A DNA stretch of 64,000 nucleotides from Formosa sp. Hel1_31_208 (GTDB taxonomy: Bacteria > Bacteroidota > Bacteroidia > Flavobacteriales > Flavobacteriaceae): the NCBI RefSeq assembly GCF_900104785.1, contig NZ_LT629733.1:1024501-1088500 (forward strand), read 5' to 3'. How positions within the stretch are numbered: the stretch's first letter is position 1; every line of letters starts with the position of its first letter. Under the pieces are notes generated by a model. It saw nothing but the letters and a program-made list of their open reading frames with translations. It did not search any database and was not told where the DNA came from. Made by a program: the position numbers and the translations under genes. Shown here in pieces: positions 55,501-62,887 of the stretch.

Positions 55501-57340
55501 ACCAGAATTGCAATTATTAATGGCAACACCAACAATGGAATTAGGAATTGATATAGGTACTTTGTCTGCTGTATATATGCGAAATGTGCCTCCTAATCCA
55601 TCCAATTATGCTCAAAGAGCTGGTCGTGCAGGACGAAGTGGTCAAGGTTCAATAGTTACTACATTTTGTGGCTCTGGTCCGGGAAGAGGACCACACGATC
55701 AGTATTTTTATAACCGACCATTAGATATAGTATCTGGAAAAATATCGGCACCACGTTTCAATTTAGATAATCCTGTGCTTTTTCAAGCGCACTTGCATTC
55801 GATTGTTTTCCAAACTTTGCAATGGGAACTTCCAAATAAAGCAGAAAGCATCCTTGATTTCATAAACCCTGAATTGCCGTTAATTTTAAATTTTAAAAAA
55901 GAACTCTCAGATCAACTTGAATTAAATAAACAAAGAATAATAAACAATATTGAGTCTACTTTTGAAAAGGTCATACAAGATTCGAAATTTGGAATTAAAC
56001 AGGAATTTATTGAAGAAGTTATAGACGCGTTTTTAATAAATTTCGATAAAGCCTATGAAAAACTTCGTGATGATTTTCGTGAGAATATTGCAGAGATAAA
56101 TGATATAAACAAGAAAATTAATGAAGAAGGTGCAGCTCCTAATTGGCATCTTGATGCGCGTCGACGAGCACTTGAAAAAAGGAATTACCAAATTAAAAAT
56201 GGACAACAAGATTTCTACACTTATAGATATTTAAGTCAAGTAGGGTTTTTGCCTAATTATGCATTTCCAACTAAAAATCTGTCTATAAAATTTCTTCATG
56301 AAGGATCAGAAAAGGAAATAGACAGGGATCAGTTAATTGCAATTAGGGAATTAGCACCTTTAAATGATATTTATTATGGCGGACAAAAACTTTGGGTAGA
56401 GAGAGTGAGTCGAGAATCTGATTTAGAAGCTTTCACAAATATTGTTGTTTGTGATGAATGCGATTATATTGAGGATTTGGGAACACATCATGAAATCCCT
56501 ACGAATTGCAGAAGCTGTGGAACTGTTTGGGATGATAATACAATAAAAAGAGCATTAACATTTCCTCGAATGATGGGAAGAAGAAGAATGCGTATTACAG
56601 CCGATGAAGAAGAAAGATCAAGAGGAGGTTATATAATTAAGAATTCTTATTTTAGAAATGATGACGAAAACAACATATTAACAAGTTCATTACCTCTTAA
56701 CAGTAATAAACAAATAGAAATAAGTTTTGAAAGAAATGCAACTATGTATCATGCTAATTTGGGATTTGCATTTGAAATGAGACAGGGTAGGCCAGGTTTT
56801 ACGTTAGATCCAATTAATCGTTATTGGGTTGCTAATAGTGATGATGCAAAACAAAGACATTGTGAAAATAGGGAAATAGATCGTTCTAAATTACATGAAA
56901 GGATAAGCTTATACATGAAGTCAAGAAATGATGTGCTAACATTAGAATTGAGTGATTTACCAGCTGCACACCTTATATCAAGTTTTGCAAAAACCTTCTT
57001 ACATACATTATTACAGTCGATTTGTCATACTTTAGATTTAGACGATAGCGAAATAAGAGGCTATTATCAATTGGTTATGGACATTAATTTAAGGTTTGTA
57101 ATCTTTGAAACTACTGAAGGAGGAACAGGCTCATTAGAGGCCTTATTAGCGGAAGAATCCTTAATTCGAAAGGTCGCCCACGAGGCAATGGACTTATTAC
57201 ATTATAACTTGGATGGAACTGATAAAGCTGATGCCTGTGAGTCAAGTTGTTATAACTGTATATGTAACTTTTATAATCAACGCGACCATATGAATTTTGA
57301 TAGAAATTTAGTAAAGGATATTTTAATGCAATTGTCATGA
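52514..57340 (+). CDS. giant DEAH helicase with zinc clusters and DUF1998-type C-terminus
   Basis: 1608 residues. Walker A 'TTGTGSGKSICFE' (about 102-114) and DELH (243-246) define the first RecA lobe; the second has 'MATPTMELGIDIG' and motif VI 'QRAGRAGRSGQG' (about 1034-1045). At least four Cys pairs lie between and after the lobes (for example 'ECPKC', 'HFCRICG', 'PYCPSC', 'CHQC', 'VCDEC', 'NCRSCG'), suggesting zinc ribbons. The C-terminus has 'ETTEGGTGSLEALL' and the DUF1998/MrfA-like cysteine cluster (C1575, C1579, C1582, C1584). This layout resembles DruE and the DrmA+DrmB pair joined in one chain. It ends by overlapping the next gene by 4 bp. Confidence 0.85.
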   Translation: MEPFKVLQNIKTHYHSYIDTFQVFKDKEVKDFVDQQIAEGAMLWRDPVIQISKKFKPGRSIQKFVHEGILHPKMPNLFKWPPYLHQDQAIEVTVAKKESLVVTTGTGSGKSICFEIPIVDYCLKCQDQSLKGIKAIIIYPMNALANTQYEELAGKLEGTGIRIGLYTGDTAQTPAEAITKYKDVFGDQKEPKDCEVISREEIRNNPPDILITNYVQLELLLTRVQDRKLFAEQWRQNIRFLVLDELHTYSGKQGADVSFLVRRLKQRTDTIGELICIGTSATMVSGGPDDDLLESNKTVARFATKVFGEKFEAENVVTATEDENIQFTGTKLSSTISVTDNMLKAFSASEIESIKPVYEAIMGESFGGQTTKDLGEALKESVLLSFLEAELKNVQSLTTLAKDYQDKYRGQASLEDCKNELQAGLLLGAAGTVTSNLGGQVPRFITKLHTFFNQGGELSACLIEGCGYLSHIGETECPKCNKEGRPESSLYPLHFCRICGEKYYGLQWEEITGATQPWTFQVQDADHRTGYFSPSFHIAPNDYPENWLTPVRREVKRQIRERGIVPVNGKLNTCTNHFEQIHDPSELGTFIPSPFPYCPSCSTQYTGNVSEYTKLFLLNSIGRATGTDVLAAATLDGIKDKNERKLIGFTDSRQDAAFQAGHMNHWYNQIYFRRLLKTAIDDNPDGLHLNELPIILYPQIIDEKYIKPVQRRRFKQNYLQYLETFLLLELRGTKKFTSVNLEDIGLIEIDYYQLDEYVPSAELSKYNILSAENSDLVYDYLKGIMDIFRRENAFNHPNLLDRATFDQQVIGPINQILPDKRIFEAVEGTKPGCFSNAEAQQRRLLEDRFNTFALRTSRTMTTWTRRCFGTDIQNHEAYLNQAVAFLTEMGYIESYMHRNQEALLLHPDILVVKKSINGPQQECHQCKTKYNWKVANGCLKNTCRGELQEGRIENNYFSLQYSQDIEDNNQLIAKEHSGQVDGQTRKKIEKGFKAEPPELQLLMATPTMELGIDIGTLSAVYMRNVPPNPSNYAQRAGRAGRSGQGSIVTTFCGSGPGRGPHDQYFYNRPLDIVSGKISAPRFNLDNPVLFQAHLHSIVFQTLQWELPNKAESILDFINPELPLILNFKKELSDQLELNKQRIINNIESTFEKVIQDSKFGIKQEFIEEVIDAFLINFDKAYEKLRDDFRENIAEINDINKKINEEGAAPNWHLDARRRALEKRNYQIKNGQQDFYTYRYLSQVGFLPNYAFPTKNLSIKFLHEGSEKEIDRDQLIAIRELAPLNDIYYGGQKLWVERVSRESDLEAFTNIVVCDECDYIEDLGTHHEIPTNCRSCGTVWDDNTIKRALTFPRMMGRRRMRITADEEERSRGGYIIKNSYFRNDDENNILTSSLPLNSNKQIEISFERNATMYHANLGFAFEMRQGRPGFTLDPINRYWVANSDDAKQRHCENREIDRSKLHERISLYMKSRNDVLTLELSDLPAAHLISSFAKTFLHTLLQSICHTLDLDDSEIRGYYQLVMDINLRFVIFETTEGGTGSLEALLAEESLIRKVAHEAMDLLHYNLDGTDKADACESSCYNCICNFYNQRDHMNFDRNLVKDILMQLS

Positions 57341-59457
57341 AAGAACTAGAATCGCTAAACAAAATATTTAAAGATGGGATATTTAAAATACCAGATTATC
57401 AGAGAGGATATGCATGGTCCACAAAACAATTAAAGGATTTTTGGGAGGATATCATCAATTTGCCAGATAACAAAATGCACTATACTGGTGTTTTAACTCT
57501 TAAACGTGTTGAAGAACATATTTGGAGAAATTGGAATGATGAAGGTTGGCTAATTAGAGATAGAGATTATACACCTTATCACATTGTGGATGGTCAACAG
57601 AGATTAACGACAGTTGTTATTTTCATTCAAGCTTTAATTGAAGTTGTAACCAGTTTACCAGAAAACAAAGACAAGAACGACTCGGATATTTATTTAGGGT
57701 CTTTTAGTATTAAACAAATTAAAGAAACCTATCTCGTAATATCTAAACCACCTCAATTCATAATTAATACTTACATGTTTAGCTATGAGGTTGATAATCC
57801 AAGCTTTAAATATCTGAAGCATAAAATATTAAATGAACCGAGTGGTGGGGAAATAGGAGAGACTTTTTACACCTTAAATTTAGAAAATGCCAAGGTATTT
57901 TTTAAGGACAACCTAAAGCATGTTTTGGAGGAGTATGGAATTGAAGAAATAGAATCTCTTTATCGTAAAGTAACACAGAACTTAAAGTTTAACAAGTACG
58001 AAATTGGTGATGATTTTGACGTGTATGTTGCCTTTGAAACCATGAATAATCGAGGTAAGCAATTATCAAATCTTGAGTTATTAAAAAACAGATTAATCTA
58101 TTTGACTACCCTCTATGACAAAAGTGAGCTAAAAAATGATGACCGAAATGCGTTAAGAGAAAAAATAAATGATGCATGGAAAGGTATCTATCATCAAATT
58201 GGTAGAAATAAGAAAAAGCCATTAAATGATGATGATTTTTTAGTGGCCCATTGGATTATGTATTTTCAGTATACACGTCAAAAAGGTGATGATTATATAA
58301 AGTTTCTGTTAGGTGAAAAATTTACACCTAAAAACATATTTAGCAAAATTGAAGTAGATGTTTCGGATTTAGAGATTATAGAGGAGGTTAAAGAAGAAAT
58401 TATTGATGACGATGATGATGATGATGTTTTCGAAGAGGAGAATGGAACCAAGTCGGTCGCAAAATTAAGACCGAAAGAAATTGAAGAATATGTGAGTAGT
58501 TTAAAAGAAGTTGCTGCACATTGGTATAACACAAACAATCCATTAAACAATCCAGATTTAACAGATAAAGAGTCAATATGGCTTGATAGGCTAAACAGAG
58601 TAGGAATTGTTTATTTTAGACCATTGGTTACTGTGTCTTTTATTGCTAAAGGGGTTACGTCAAGTGATAGGGTAAAATTATTTAAACAGATAGAGCGCTT
58701 TATCTTTATAATTTTCAGGATGGGTAGAGCTTTTTCTACTTACCGAAACAGTGAGTTTTACAAAGCGGCTAGGCAGCTAAGAGTAGGTGAAACAACTATC
58801 GATGAAATTATTGAAACATTAGAGGAGCGAATGCATTGGTCATTTTATCAGTATGAAGATGATGGACCAAAGCATTTTGATTACGTACATTTTCAAAAAT
58901 ATTTACAGAAAAAATTTCAAGGCGGTGGAGGTTTCTACAGCTGGAATGGCCTTAAATATTTCCTGTATGAATATGAATTAGAAAAAGTAAAACAAAGAGG
59001 AAATCAAAAGATAGATTGGTCTACACTATTTGTTAAGGATAAAAAAGACAAGGTATCTGTAGAACATATTCTACCGCAAACACCATCAAAAGATTGTTGG
59101 AAAAATGTCATTAATAATTTCAATGAAAAAGAATTAGGAATAATTACTAATTCATTAGGCAACTTAGTTCCCTTATCTATGAGTATTAATGCAAGTTTGC
59201 AAAATGATTGCTTTGCAGATAAAAAAGTTGCAAAATTTGATAGTCAAGATAAAAAAATAAGAATGGGATATAATGACGGTTCCCATTCTGAAATAGAAGT
59301 TGCAGCACATGATAACTGGACAGCCCAAAATATTCTTCAAAGAGGGCTAACGTTATTAACATTTTTAGAGAATCGTTGGGACGTGAAATTTGAATCTAGA
59401 GAAGGTATGTTGGAATTATTATTTCTTAAGTTTTTAGAAGAACCCAAAGGTGATTAA
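57337..59457 (+). CDS. GmrSD-like DUF262 + DUF1524 protein
   Basis: 706 residues, starting inside the helicase stop (ATGA). The N-terminal DUF262 domain has 'IPDYQRGYAWS' (about 18-28) and 'IVDGQQRLTT' (about 83-92), a ParB-like NTP-binding site. The C-terminal DUF1524 domain carries the His-Me/HNH motif 'VEHILPQ' (His577) and 'LGNLVPLS', giving a nuclease fold. A run of seven Asp with flanking Glu sits at about 352-370. GmrSD-type proteins cut modified (for example glucosylated) phage DNA using nucleotide hydrolysis. Here it is embedded in a methylase-helicase operon rather than standing alone. Confidence 0.85.
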   Translation: MKELESLNKIFKDGIFKIPDYQRGYAWSTKQLKDFWEDIINLPDNKMHYTGVLTLKRVEEHIWRNWNDEGWLIRDRDYTPYHIVDGQQRLTTVVIFIQALIEVVTSLPENKDKNDSDIYLGSFSIKQIKETYLVISKPPQFIINTYMFSYEVDNPSFKYLKHKILNEPSGGEIGETFYTLNLENAKVFFKDNLKHVLEEYGIEEIESLYRKVTQNLKFNKYEIGDDFDVYVAFETMNNRGKQLSNLELLKNRLIYLTTLYDKSELKNDDRNALREKINDAWKGIYHQIGRNKKKPLNDDDFLVAHWIMYFQYTRQKGDDYIKFLLGEKFTPKNIFSKIEVDVSDLEIIEEVKEEIIDDDDDDDVFEEENGTKSVAKLRPKEIEEYVSSLKEVAAHWYNTNNPLNNPDLTDKESIWLDRLNRVGIVYFRPLVTVSFIAKGVTSSDRVKLFKQIERFIFIIFRMGRAFSTYRNSEFYKAARQLRVGETTIDEIIETLEERMHWSFYQYEDDGPKHFDYVHFQKYLQKKFQGGGGFYSWNGLKYFLYEYELEKVKQRGNQKIDWSTLFVKDKKDKVSVEHILPQTPSKDCWKNVINNFNEKELGIITNSLGNLVPLSMSINASLQNDCFADKKVAKFDSQDKKIRMGYNDGSHSEIEVAAHDNWTAQNILQRGLTLLTFLENRWDVKFESREGMLELLFLKFLEEPKGD

Positions 59458-60942
59458 ATGGAAAAACCAATACTTTCAAAATCAACCTTTATTAAAGGCT
59501 TACAATGTGAGAAATCATTGTATTTGTATAAACATCATTATAACTTAAAAGATGAGACACCTGCCCAATTACAAGCTATTTTTAATCAAGGGCATAGGGT
59601 AGGAGAATTGGCCCAAGATTTATTTCCAGGTGGTGTTGATGCTTCACCTTCTAGTTATTATAAAATACAAGAGTCGGTTTTTAAAACAGTAGACTTTATT
59701 CAAAAAGGAGAGCCCATTATCTATGAGGCTACCTTTCAATTTAATGGGGTTATAGCTGCCCTCGATATTTTAGTAAAAGATGAGGATGGTTGGAAAGCGT
59801 ATGAAGTTAAGAGTTCCACTAGTGTTTCAGATGTTTATGTAAATGATGCAGCTATTCAGTACTATACCATTGTAAATTCAGGTATTGACCTAAAGGATAT
59901 TTCAATTGTATATATTAATAACCAATATATAAAGCAAGGCAATATTGATATTGAAGAACTATTTACCATAGAATCGGTTTATGATAGAGTTCAAGAAGTA
60001 CTGCCTAAAACACCAAACCAAATTGAGCGATTTAAGGAGGTCATAAAGGAAGATGAAGTCCCAGATATAGATATTGGACCACATTGCTCAAAACCTTATG
60101 ATTGTGATTTTAAAGGGTATTGCTGGAGCCATATTCCAGACTATTCAGTCTTCAATATTTCTAGATTAAACGTAAATAAGAAATTTGAGTTGTATCAACA
60201 AGGTGTCATTTCTTTTGAAGAGATTGATTTAAATGTTACGTCATTCAATTCTAACCAATTATTACAAGTCACAAGTGAGTTAAATAGTGTAAAACATATC
60301 GATAAGAAAAATATCTCGACATTTTTAGAAGGCCTAAACTATCCCTTATATTTTCTGGATTTTGAAACCATGGGATCAGCCATTCCGATTTACGATAATA
60401 CAAGGCCATATCAACAATTTGTCTTTCAATACTCTCTTCACATACTGCAACAAGAGAATAGTGTTTTAGATCACTTTGAGTACCTAGCAGAAACTAAAAC
60501 CAATCAAGACCCTAGAATAGGTTTTGTAAAACAATTAATAACCGATTGTGGTAATTCTGGTGATATATTAGTGTATAATATTGGTTTTGAAAGAGGAAAG
60601 TTAAATGACCTAATCTCAGTATATCCGCAATATTCAATTGAGATAAATAGTATCATAAACCGATTAAAAGATTTGATGATTCCGTTTCAACAACGCTGGT
60701 ATTACACACCAGAAATGAAAGGTAGTTATTCAATAAAATATGTATTGCCAGCTTTAGTTCCAGACTTATCATATCAAGACCTTGAAATCAAAGAAGGTGG
60801 CACTGCTAGTACAATATTTGCTCAAATGGCAAGTGGAGACTATAAAGGAGATTATGAGAAAACAAGGCAAGATTTATTAGCCTATTGTAAATTAGACACC
60901 TATGCTATGGTAAAGATTTATGAGGTTTTAAAAACCCTATAA
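59458..60942 (+). CDS. DUF2779 protein: Cas4-like Fe-S nuclease fused to DEDD exonuclease
   Basis: 494 residues, starting immediately after the previous stop. The N-terminal half is a PD-(D/E)XK nuclease with the acid at D103 and E116-x-K118 ('AYEVKSST'), flanked by C17 and by C210-x5-C216-x5-C222, the four-cysteine Fe-S arrangement of Cas4/AddB nucleases. The C-terminal half has 'YFLDFETMGS' (D301, E303), 'VYNIGFERGKL' and a terminal 'YCKLDTYAMVKIY', matching a DEDD 3'-5' exonuclease fold. It should degrade or trim DNA ends. It is the last gene of the operon and ends 4 bp from a convergent gene. Confidence 0.85.
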   Translation: MEKPILSKSTFIKGLQCEKSLYLYKHHYNLKDETPAQLQAIFNQGHRVGELAQDLFPGGVDASPSSYYKIQESVFKTVDFIQKGEPIIYEATFQFNGVIAALDILVKDEDGWKAYEVKSSTSVSDVYVNDAAIQYYTIVNSGIDLKDISIVYINNQYIKQGNIDIEELFTIESVYDRVQEVLPKTPNQIERFKEVIKEDEVPDIDIGPHCSKPYDCDFKGYCWSHIPDYSVFNISRLNVNKKFELYQQGVISFEEIDLNVTSFNSNQLLQVTSELNSVKHIDKKNISTFLEGLNYPLYFLDFETMGSAIPIYDNTRPYQQFVFQYSLHILQQENSVLDHFEYLAETKTNQDPRIGFVKQLITDCGNSGDILVYNIGFERGKLNDLISVYPQYSIEINSIINRLKDLMIPFQQRWYYTPEMKGSYSIKYVLPALVPDLSYQDLEIKEGGTASTIFAQMASGDYKGDYEKTRQDLLAYCKLDTYAMVKIYEVLKTL

Positions 60943-60946
60943 CGTA

Positions 60947-61225
60947 TTATTCCTTTATCCTAATATTCCCATCAATAACTTCAATCGGTCCAACCATGCC
61001 TAACACATGCTCTAAGAGGTAAACAGGGCTTTCTTTTAAGCGTTCTTTAAACTCCTGCTTTAAAGCCATTAAATATAAGGCTTGGCGACGCACTCCCACA
61101 ACGCCACATTTGACTTGCTTATTGTAAGATTCTACTAATCCATCAAGAGTTTTGGACTCTAAGAATGTTTTATAATCTGCAATGATGGCATTGTCGCCTG
61201 ATCTGTTTACATATATGTGTTCCAT
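60947..61225 (-). CDS. small unrecognised protein
   Basis: 92 residues with no signal peptide or membrane helix; mostly helical by residue pattern, with a central basic segment ('VGVRRQALYLMALKQEFKER'). I do not recognise a family. It lies 2 bp downstream of the next gene on the same strand, so they form a pair. It faces the nuclease gene end to end with 4 bp between stops and no terminator visible. Confidence 0.5.
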   Translation of the reverse strand: MEHIYVNRSGDNAIIADYKTFLESKTLDGLVESYNKQVKCGVVGVRRQALYLMALKQEFKERLKESPVYLLEHVLGMVGPIEVIDGNIRIKE

Positions 61226-61227
61226 GG

Positions 61228-61587
61228 TTATTTGTTTAAATTAATAATATTTTTTAAGTCTAATTGGTGGGGCATTCTTATGAAAAGAATATGCTTATAT
61301 GCTGTTTGTAAGGTAGAAACTCCAGAACCACTTTTAATACTGTAAGATGCCCCTTGAAAACACAAATCATCATCAAAGAACAAGAGTACATATGGAGATA
61401 TGTTAGTCAAATTTAAAATGGTGGTGGTCTGATGATGTTCAAATTCAATCAAGGCACTAAAATCGTCTTTGTTGAGATGATTAGCAACATCTATGAAAGG
61501 TGAATCTATTTTGATTAATGAATTTATAGGGATGTCCTGAGTGGACATCATGTTGTCTTTTTTGGTAGTAATACAAACGGTTGTCAT
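61228..61587 (-). CDS. small unrecognised protein, partner of the 92-residue protein
   Basis: 119 residues. Alternation of hydrophobic and polar residues suggests a beta-rich fold (ILNLTNISPYVLLFFDDDL, then 'KHILFIRMPHQLDL'). No signal peptide; no catalytic motif seen. The gene precedes the 92-residue protein gene by 2 bp. On the minus strand a TATATTTG element lies at 61732-61739, about 145 bp upstream, and could be its promoter although the -33 position is poor. Function unknown. Confidence 0.5.
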   Translation of the reverse strand: MTTVCITTKKDNMMSTQDIPINSLIKIDSPFIDVANHLNKDDFSALIEFEHHQTTTILNLTNISPYVLLFFDDDLCFQGASYSIKSGSGVSTLQTAYKHILFIRMPHQLDLKNIINLNK

Positions 61588-61861
61588 TCTGCAGTTTTTT
61601 TAAAGATTATGCATCAGAAGGAAACTAAAAACAGTGGGTATTCATTTATTTTGACTGAACTGTCCGTATTCTAAACCACCGCGGCTTTTGTGCTCGGTTG
61701 GTACGCAACTTTTGCGTTCCTGATACTGATGCAAATATAAATAAATTATCACGTACCAGAAGAAAATCCGGATGATTTATCGAGTACACGCAAATTTAGT
61801 AATTCGCTAGATGAAGTCTTTGAGGTTGGTTAGTTATGTTATTTGTTGTCAACTGGCTTTT
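61588..61861. other. 274-bp gap with candidate promoter and a possible gene remnant
   Basis: A minus-strand TATATTTG (61732-61739) and a small inverted repeat (CGCAA-CTT-TTGCG, 61714-61726) lie mid-gap. On the plus strand a stop-bounded 27-codon frame, about 61752-61832, reads like a protein tail (containing PEENPDDLSSTRKFSNSLDE) but has no start, so it may be the end of a lost gene. No match to the tRNA-Arg 3' end was found here. Confidence 0.35.
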
Positions 61862-62713
61862 TTATAGATTGAATTTCTCCTTTGCTTTATTCCAGTTCTT
61901 TTTTAAAATAGGTTTGCTAACACTTGTTTCTCCATTTGATAATTCTCCAGAAAAGTGACAATATTTCTCAGAATAATTCGGATCTTTATATTTATTCCAA
62001 GATTTAAAAGCTTCATAGTGCATTGGCTTTTCGGTGTTAAAAGGTATTTCTATTCCAGTTCTGATACAATATCCAATATCTTTGTTGTCATTATTCGTTT
62101 TGGTATTCTTAATCTGATTTTTTTGAACACTTTTTTTGAATACTTTATTATAACTTTTATTATTAAAAAAATCTGAAAGTTTATCTGTCTCAATTTCTGA
62201 TGTCACATATTTTGTAAAACTTAATATATTCTTCTTTTCATAAACAGGTCTTTTTTCAAATAGAAGTTCTGCTTGATTTAGGACTGTGCTAAAATATTCC
62301 CAACATTCATCATCTAATTTACTTCTCCCAGTTAGTGTTTCTTCCATTAAAATTCCAGCTTCTATATTATTGTTTTGAGAGAATCCATAGAGGTTCATCG
62401 AAGTTAGAATTGCTTTTGATTCATTTGCATAATATTTAGCATGAAGTCTTTTTTCAAAAAGAATTTCAATGTTCGGAAATTGTTTAAAAAAATCAAAATC
62501 CTCTTGCTTCATACTCTTCGATAAATCATCTTCATTTTTACCAAATAAAACAGTAATTTCTAGTTTATCATTTTGAAGTTTGGTTAGAAGTGAAGATTTA
62601 TATCTATCATGAAGTTTTATATAGGGAGAAATTAAAATGATATTGCTTTCAGCAGACTCAAATATTTTTTCAAGCTCTGCATTTAAATCGTTTCCTTTTA
62701 AAAATTTTGCCAT
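61862..62713 (-). CDS. phospholipase D-family protein with degenerate zinc-ribbon tail
   Basis: 283 residues. The N-terminal PLD-like domain contains a single HxK motif (H91-A-K93 in 'EKRLHAKYY', followed by 'AILTSMNLYG'), so an active site would need a dimer, as in Nuc-type nucleases. Residues 210-283 look like a zinc-ribbon tail in which several expected Cys are replaced ('YCIRTG', 'YCHFSG'). Family members include nucleases and DrmC of DISARM, but this gene is on the opposite strand and separated from the operon, so I do not call it DrmC. No signal peptide. Confidence 0.78.
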   Translation of the reverse strand: MAKFLKGNDLNAELEKIFESAESNIILISPYIKLHDRYKSSLLTKLQNDKLEITVLFGKNEDDLSKSMKQEDFDFFKQFPNIEILFEKRLHAKYYANESKAILTSMNLYGFSQNNNIEAGILMEETLTGRSKLDDECWEYFSTVLNQAELLFEKRPVYEKKNILSFTKYVTSEIETDKLSDFFNNKSYNKVFKKSVQKNQIKNTKTNNDNKDIGYCIRTGIEIPFNTEKPMHYEAFKSWNKYKDPNYSEKYCHFSGELSNGETSVSKPILKKNWNKAKEKFNL

Positions 62714-62887
62714 AATTCAAATTATTGTTGTTCGTTTGAGCTTGTTATAAACATTGTTCCATAACTTTATTCTGTATTTAAGCATCTAATTTAACAAATA
62801 AATCACAGATAGAATATTCCACAAGAATGTACTCAAATAAGCTAGTACCTGCAATGGATTATATACATTATTGGCAGTAGTTTATAA

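Noticed and set aside
45871..60942. BREX system
   Set aside because: The methylase resembles PglX, but no PglZ alkaline-phosphatase-like protein, BrxC ATPase or Lon-like protein is encoded anywhere in the window.
61862..62713. drmC of the adjacent operon
   Set aside because: It shares only the PLD family; it is on the opposite strand, separated by two unrelated small genes and a 274-bp gap. Kept as a possibility in the findings only.
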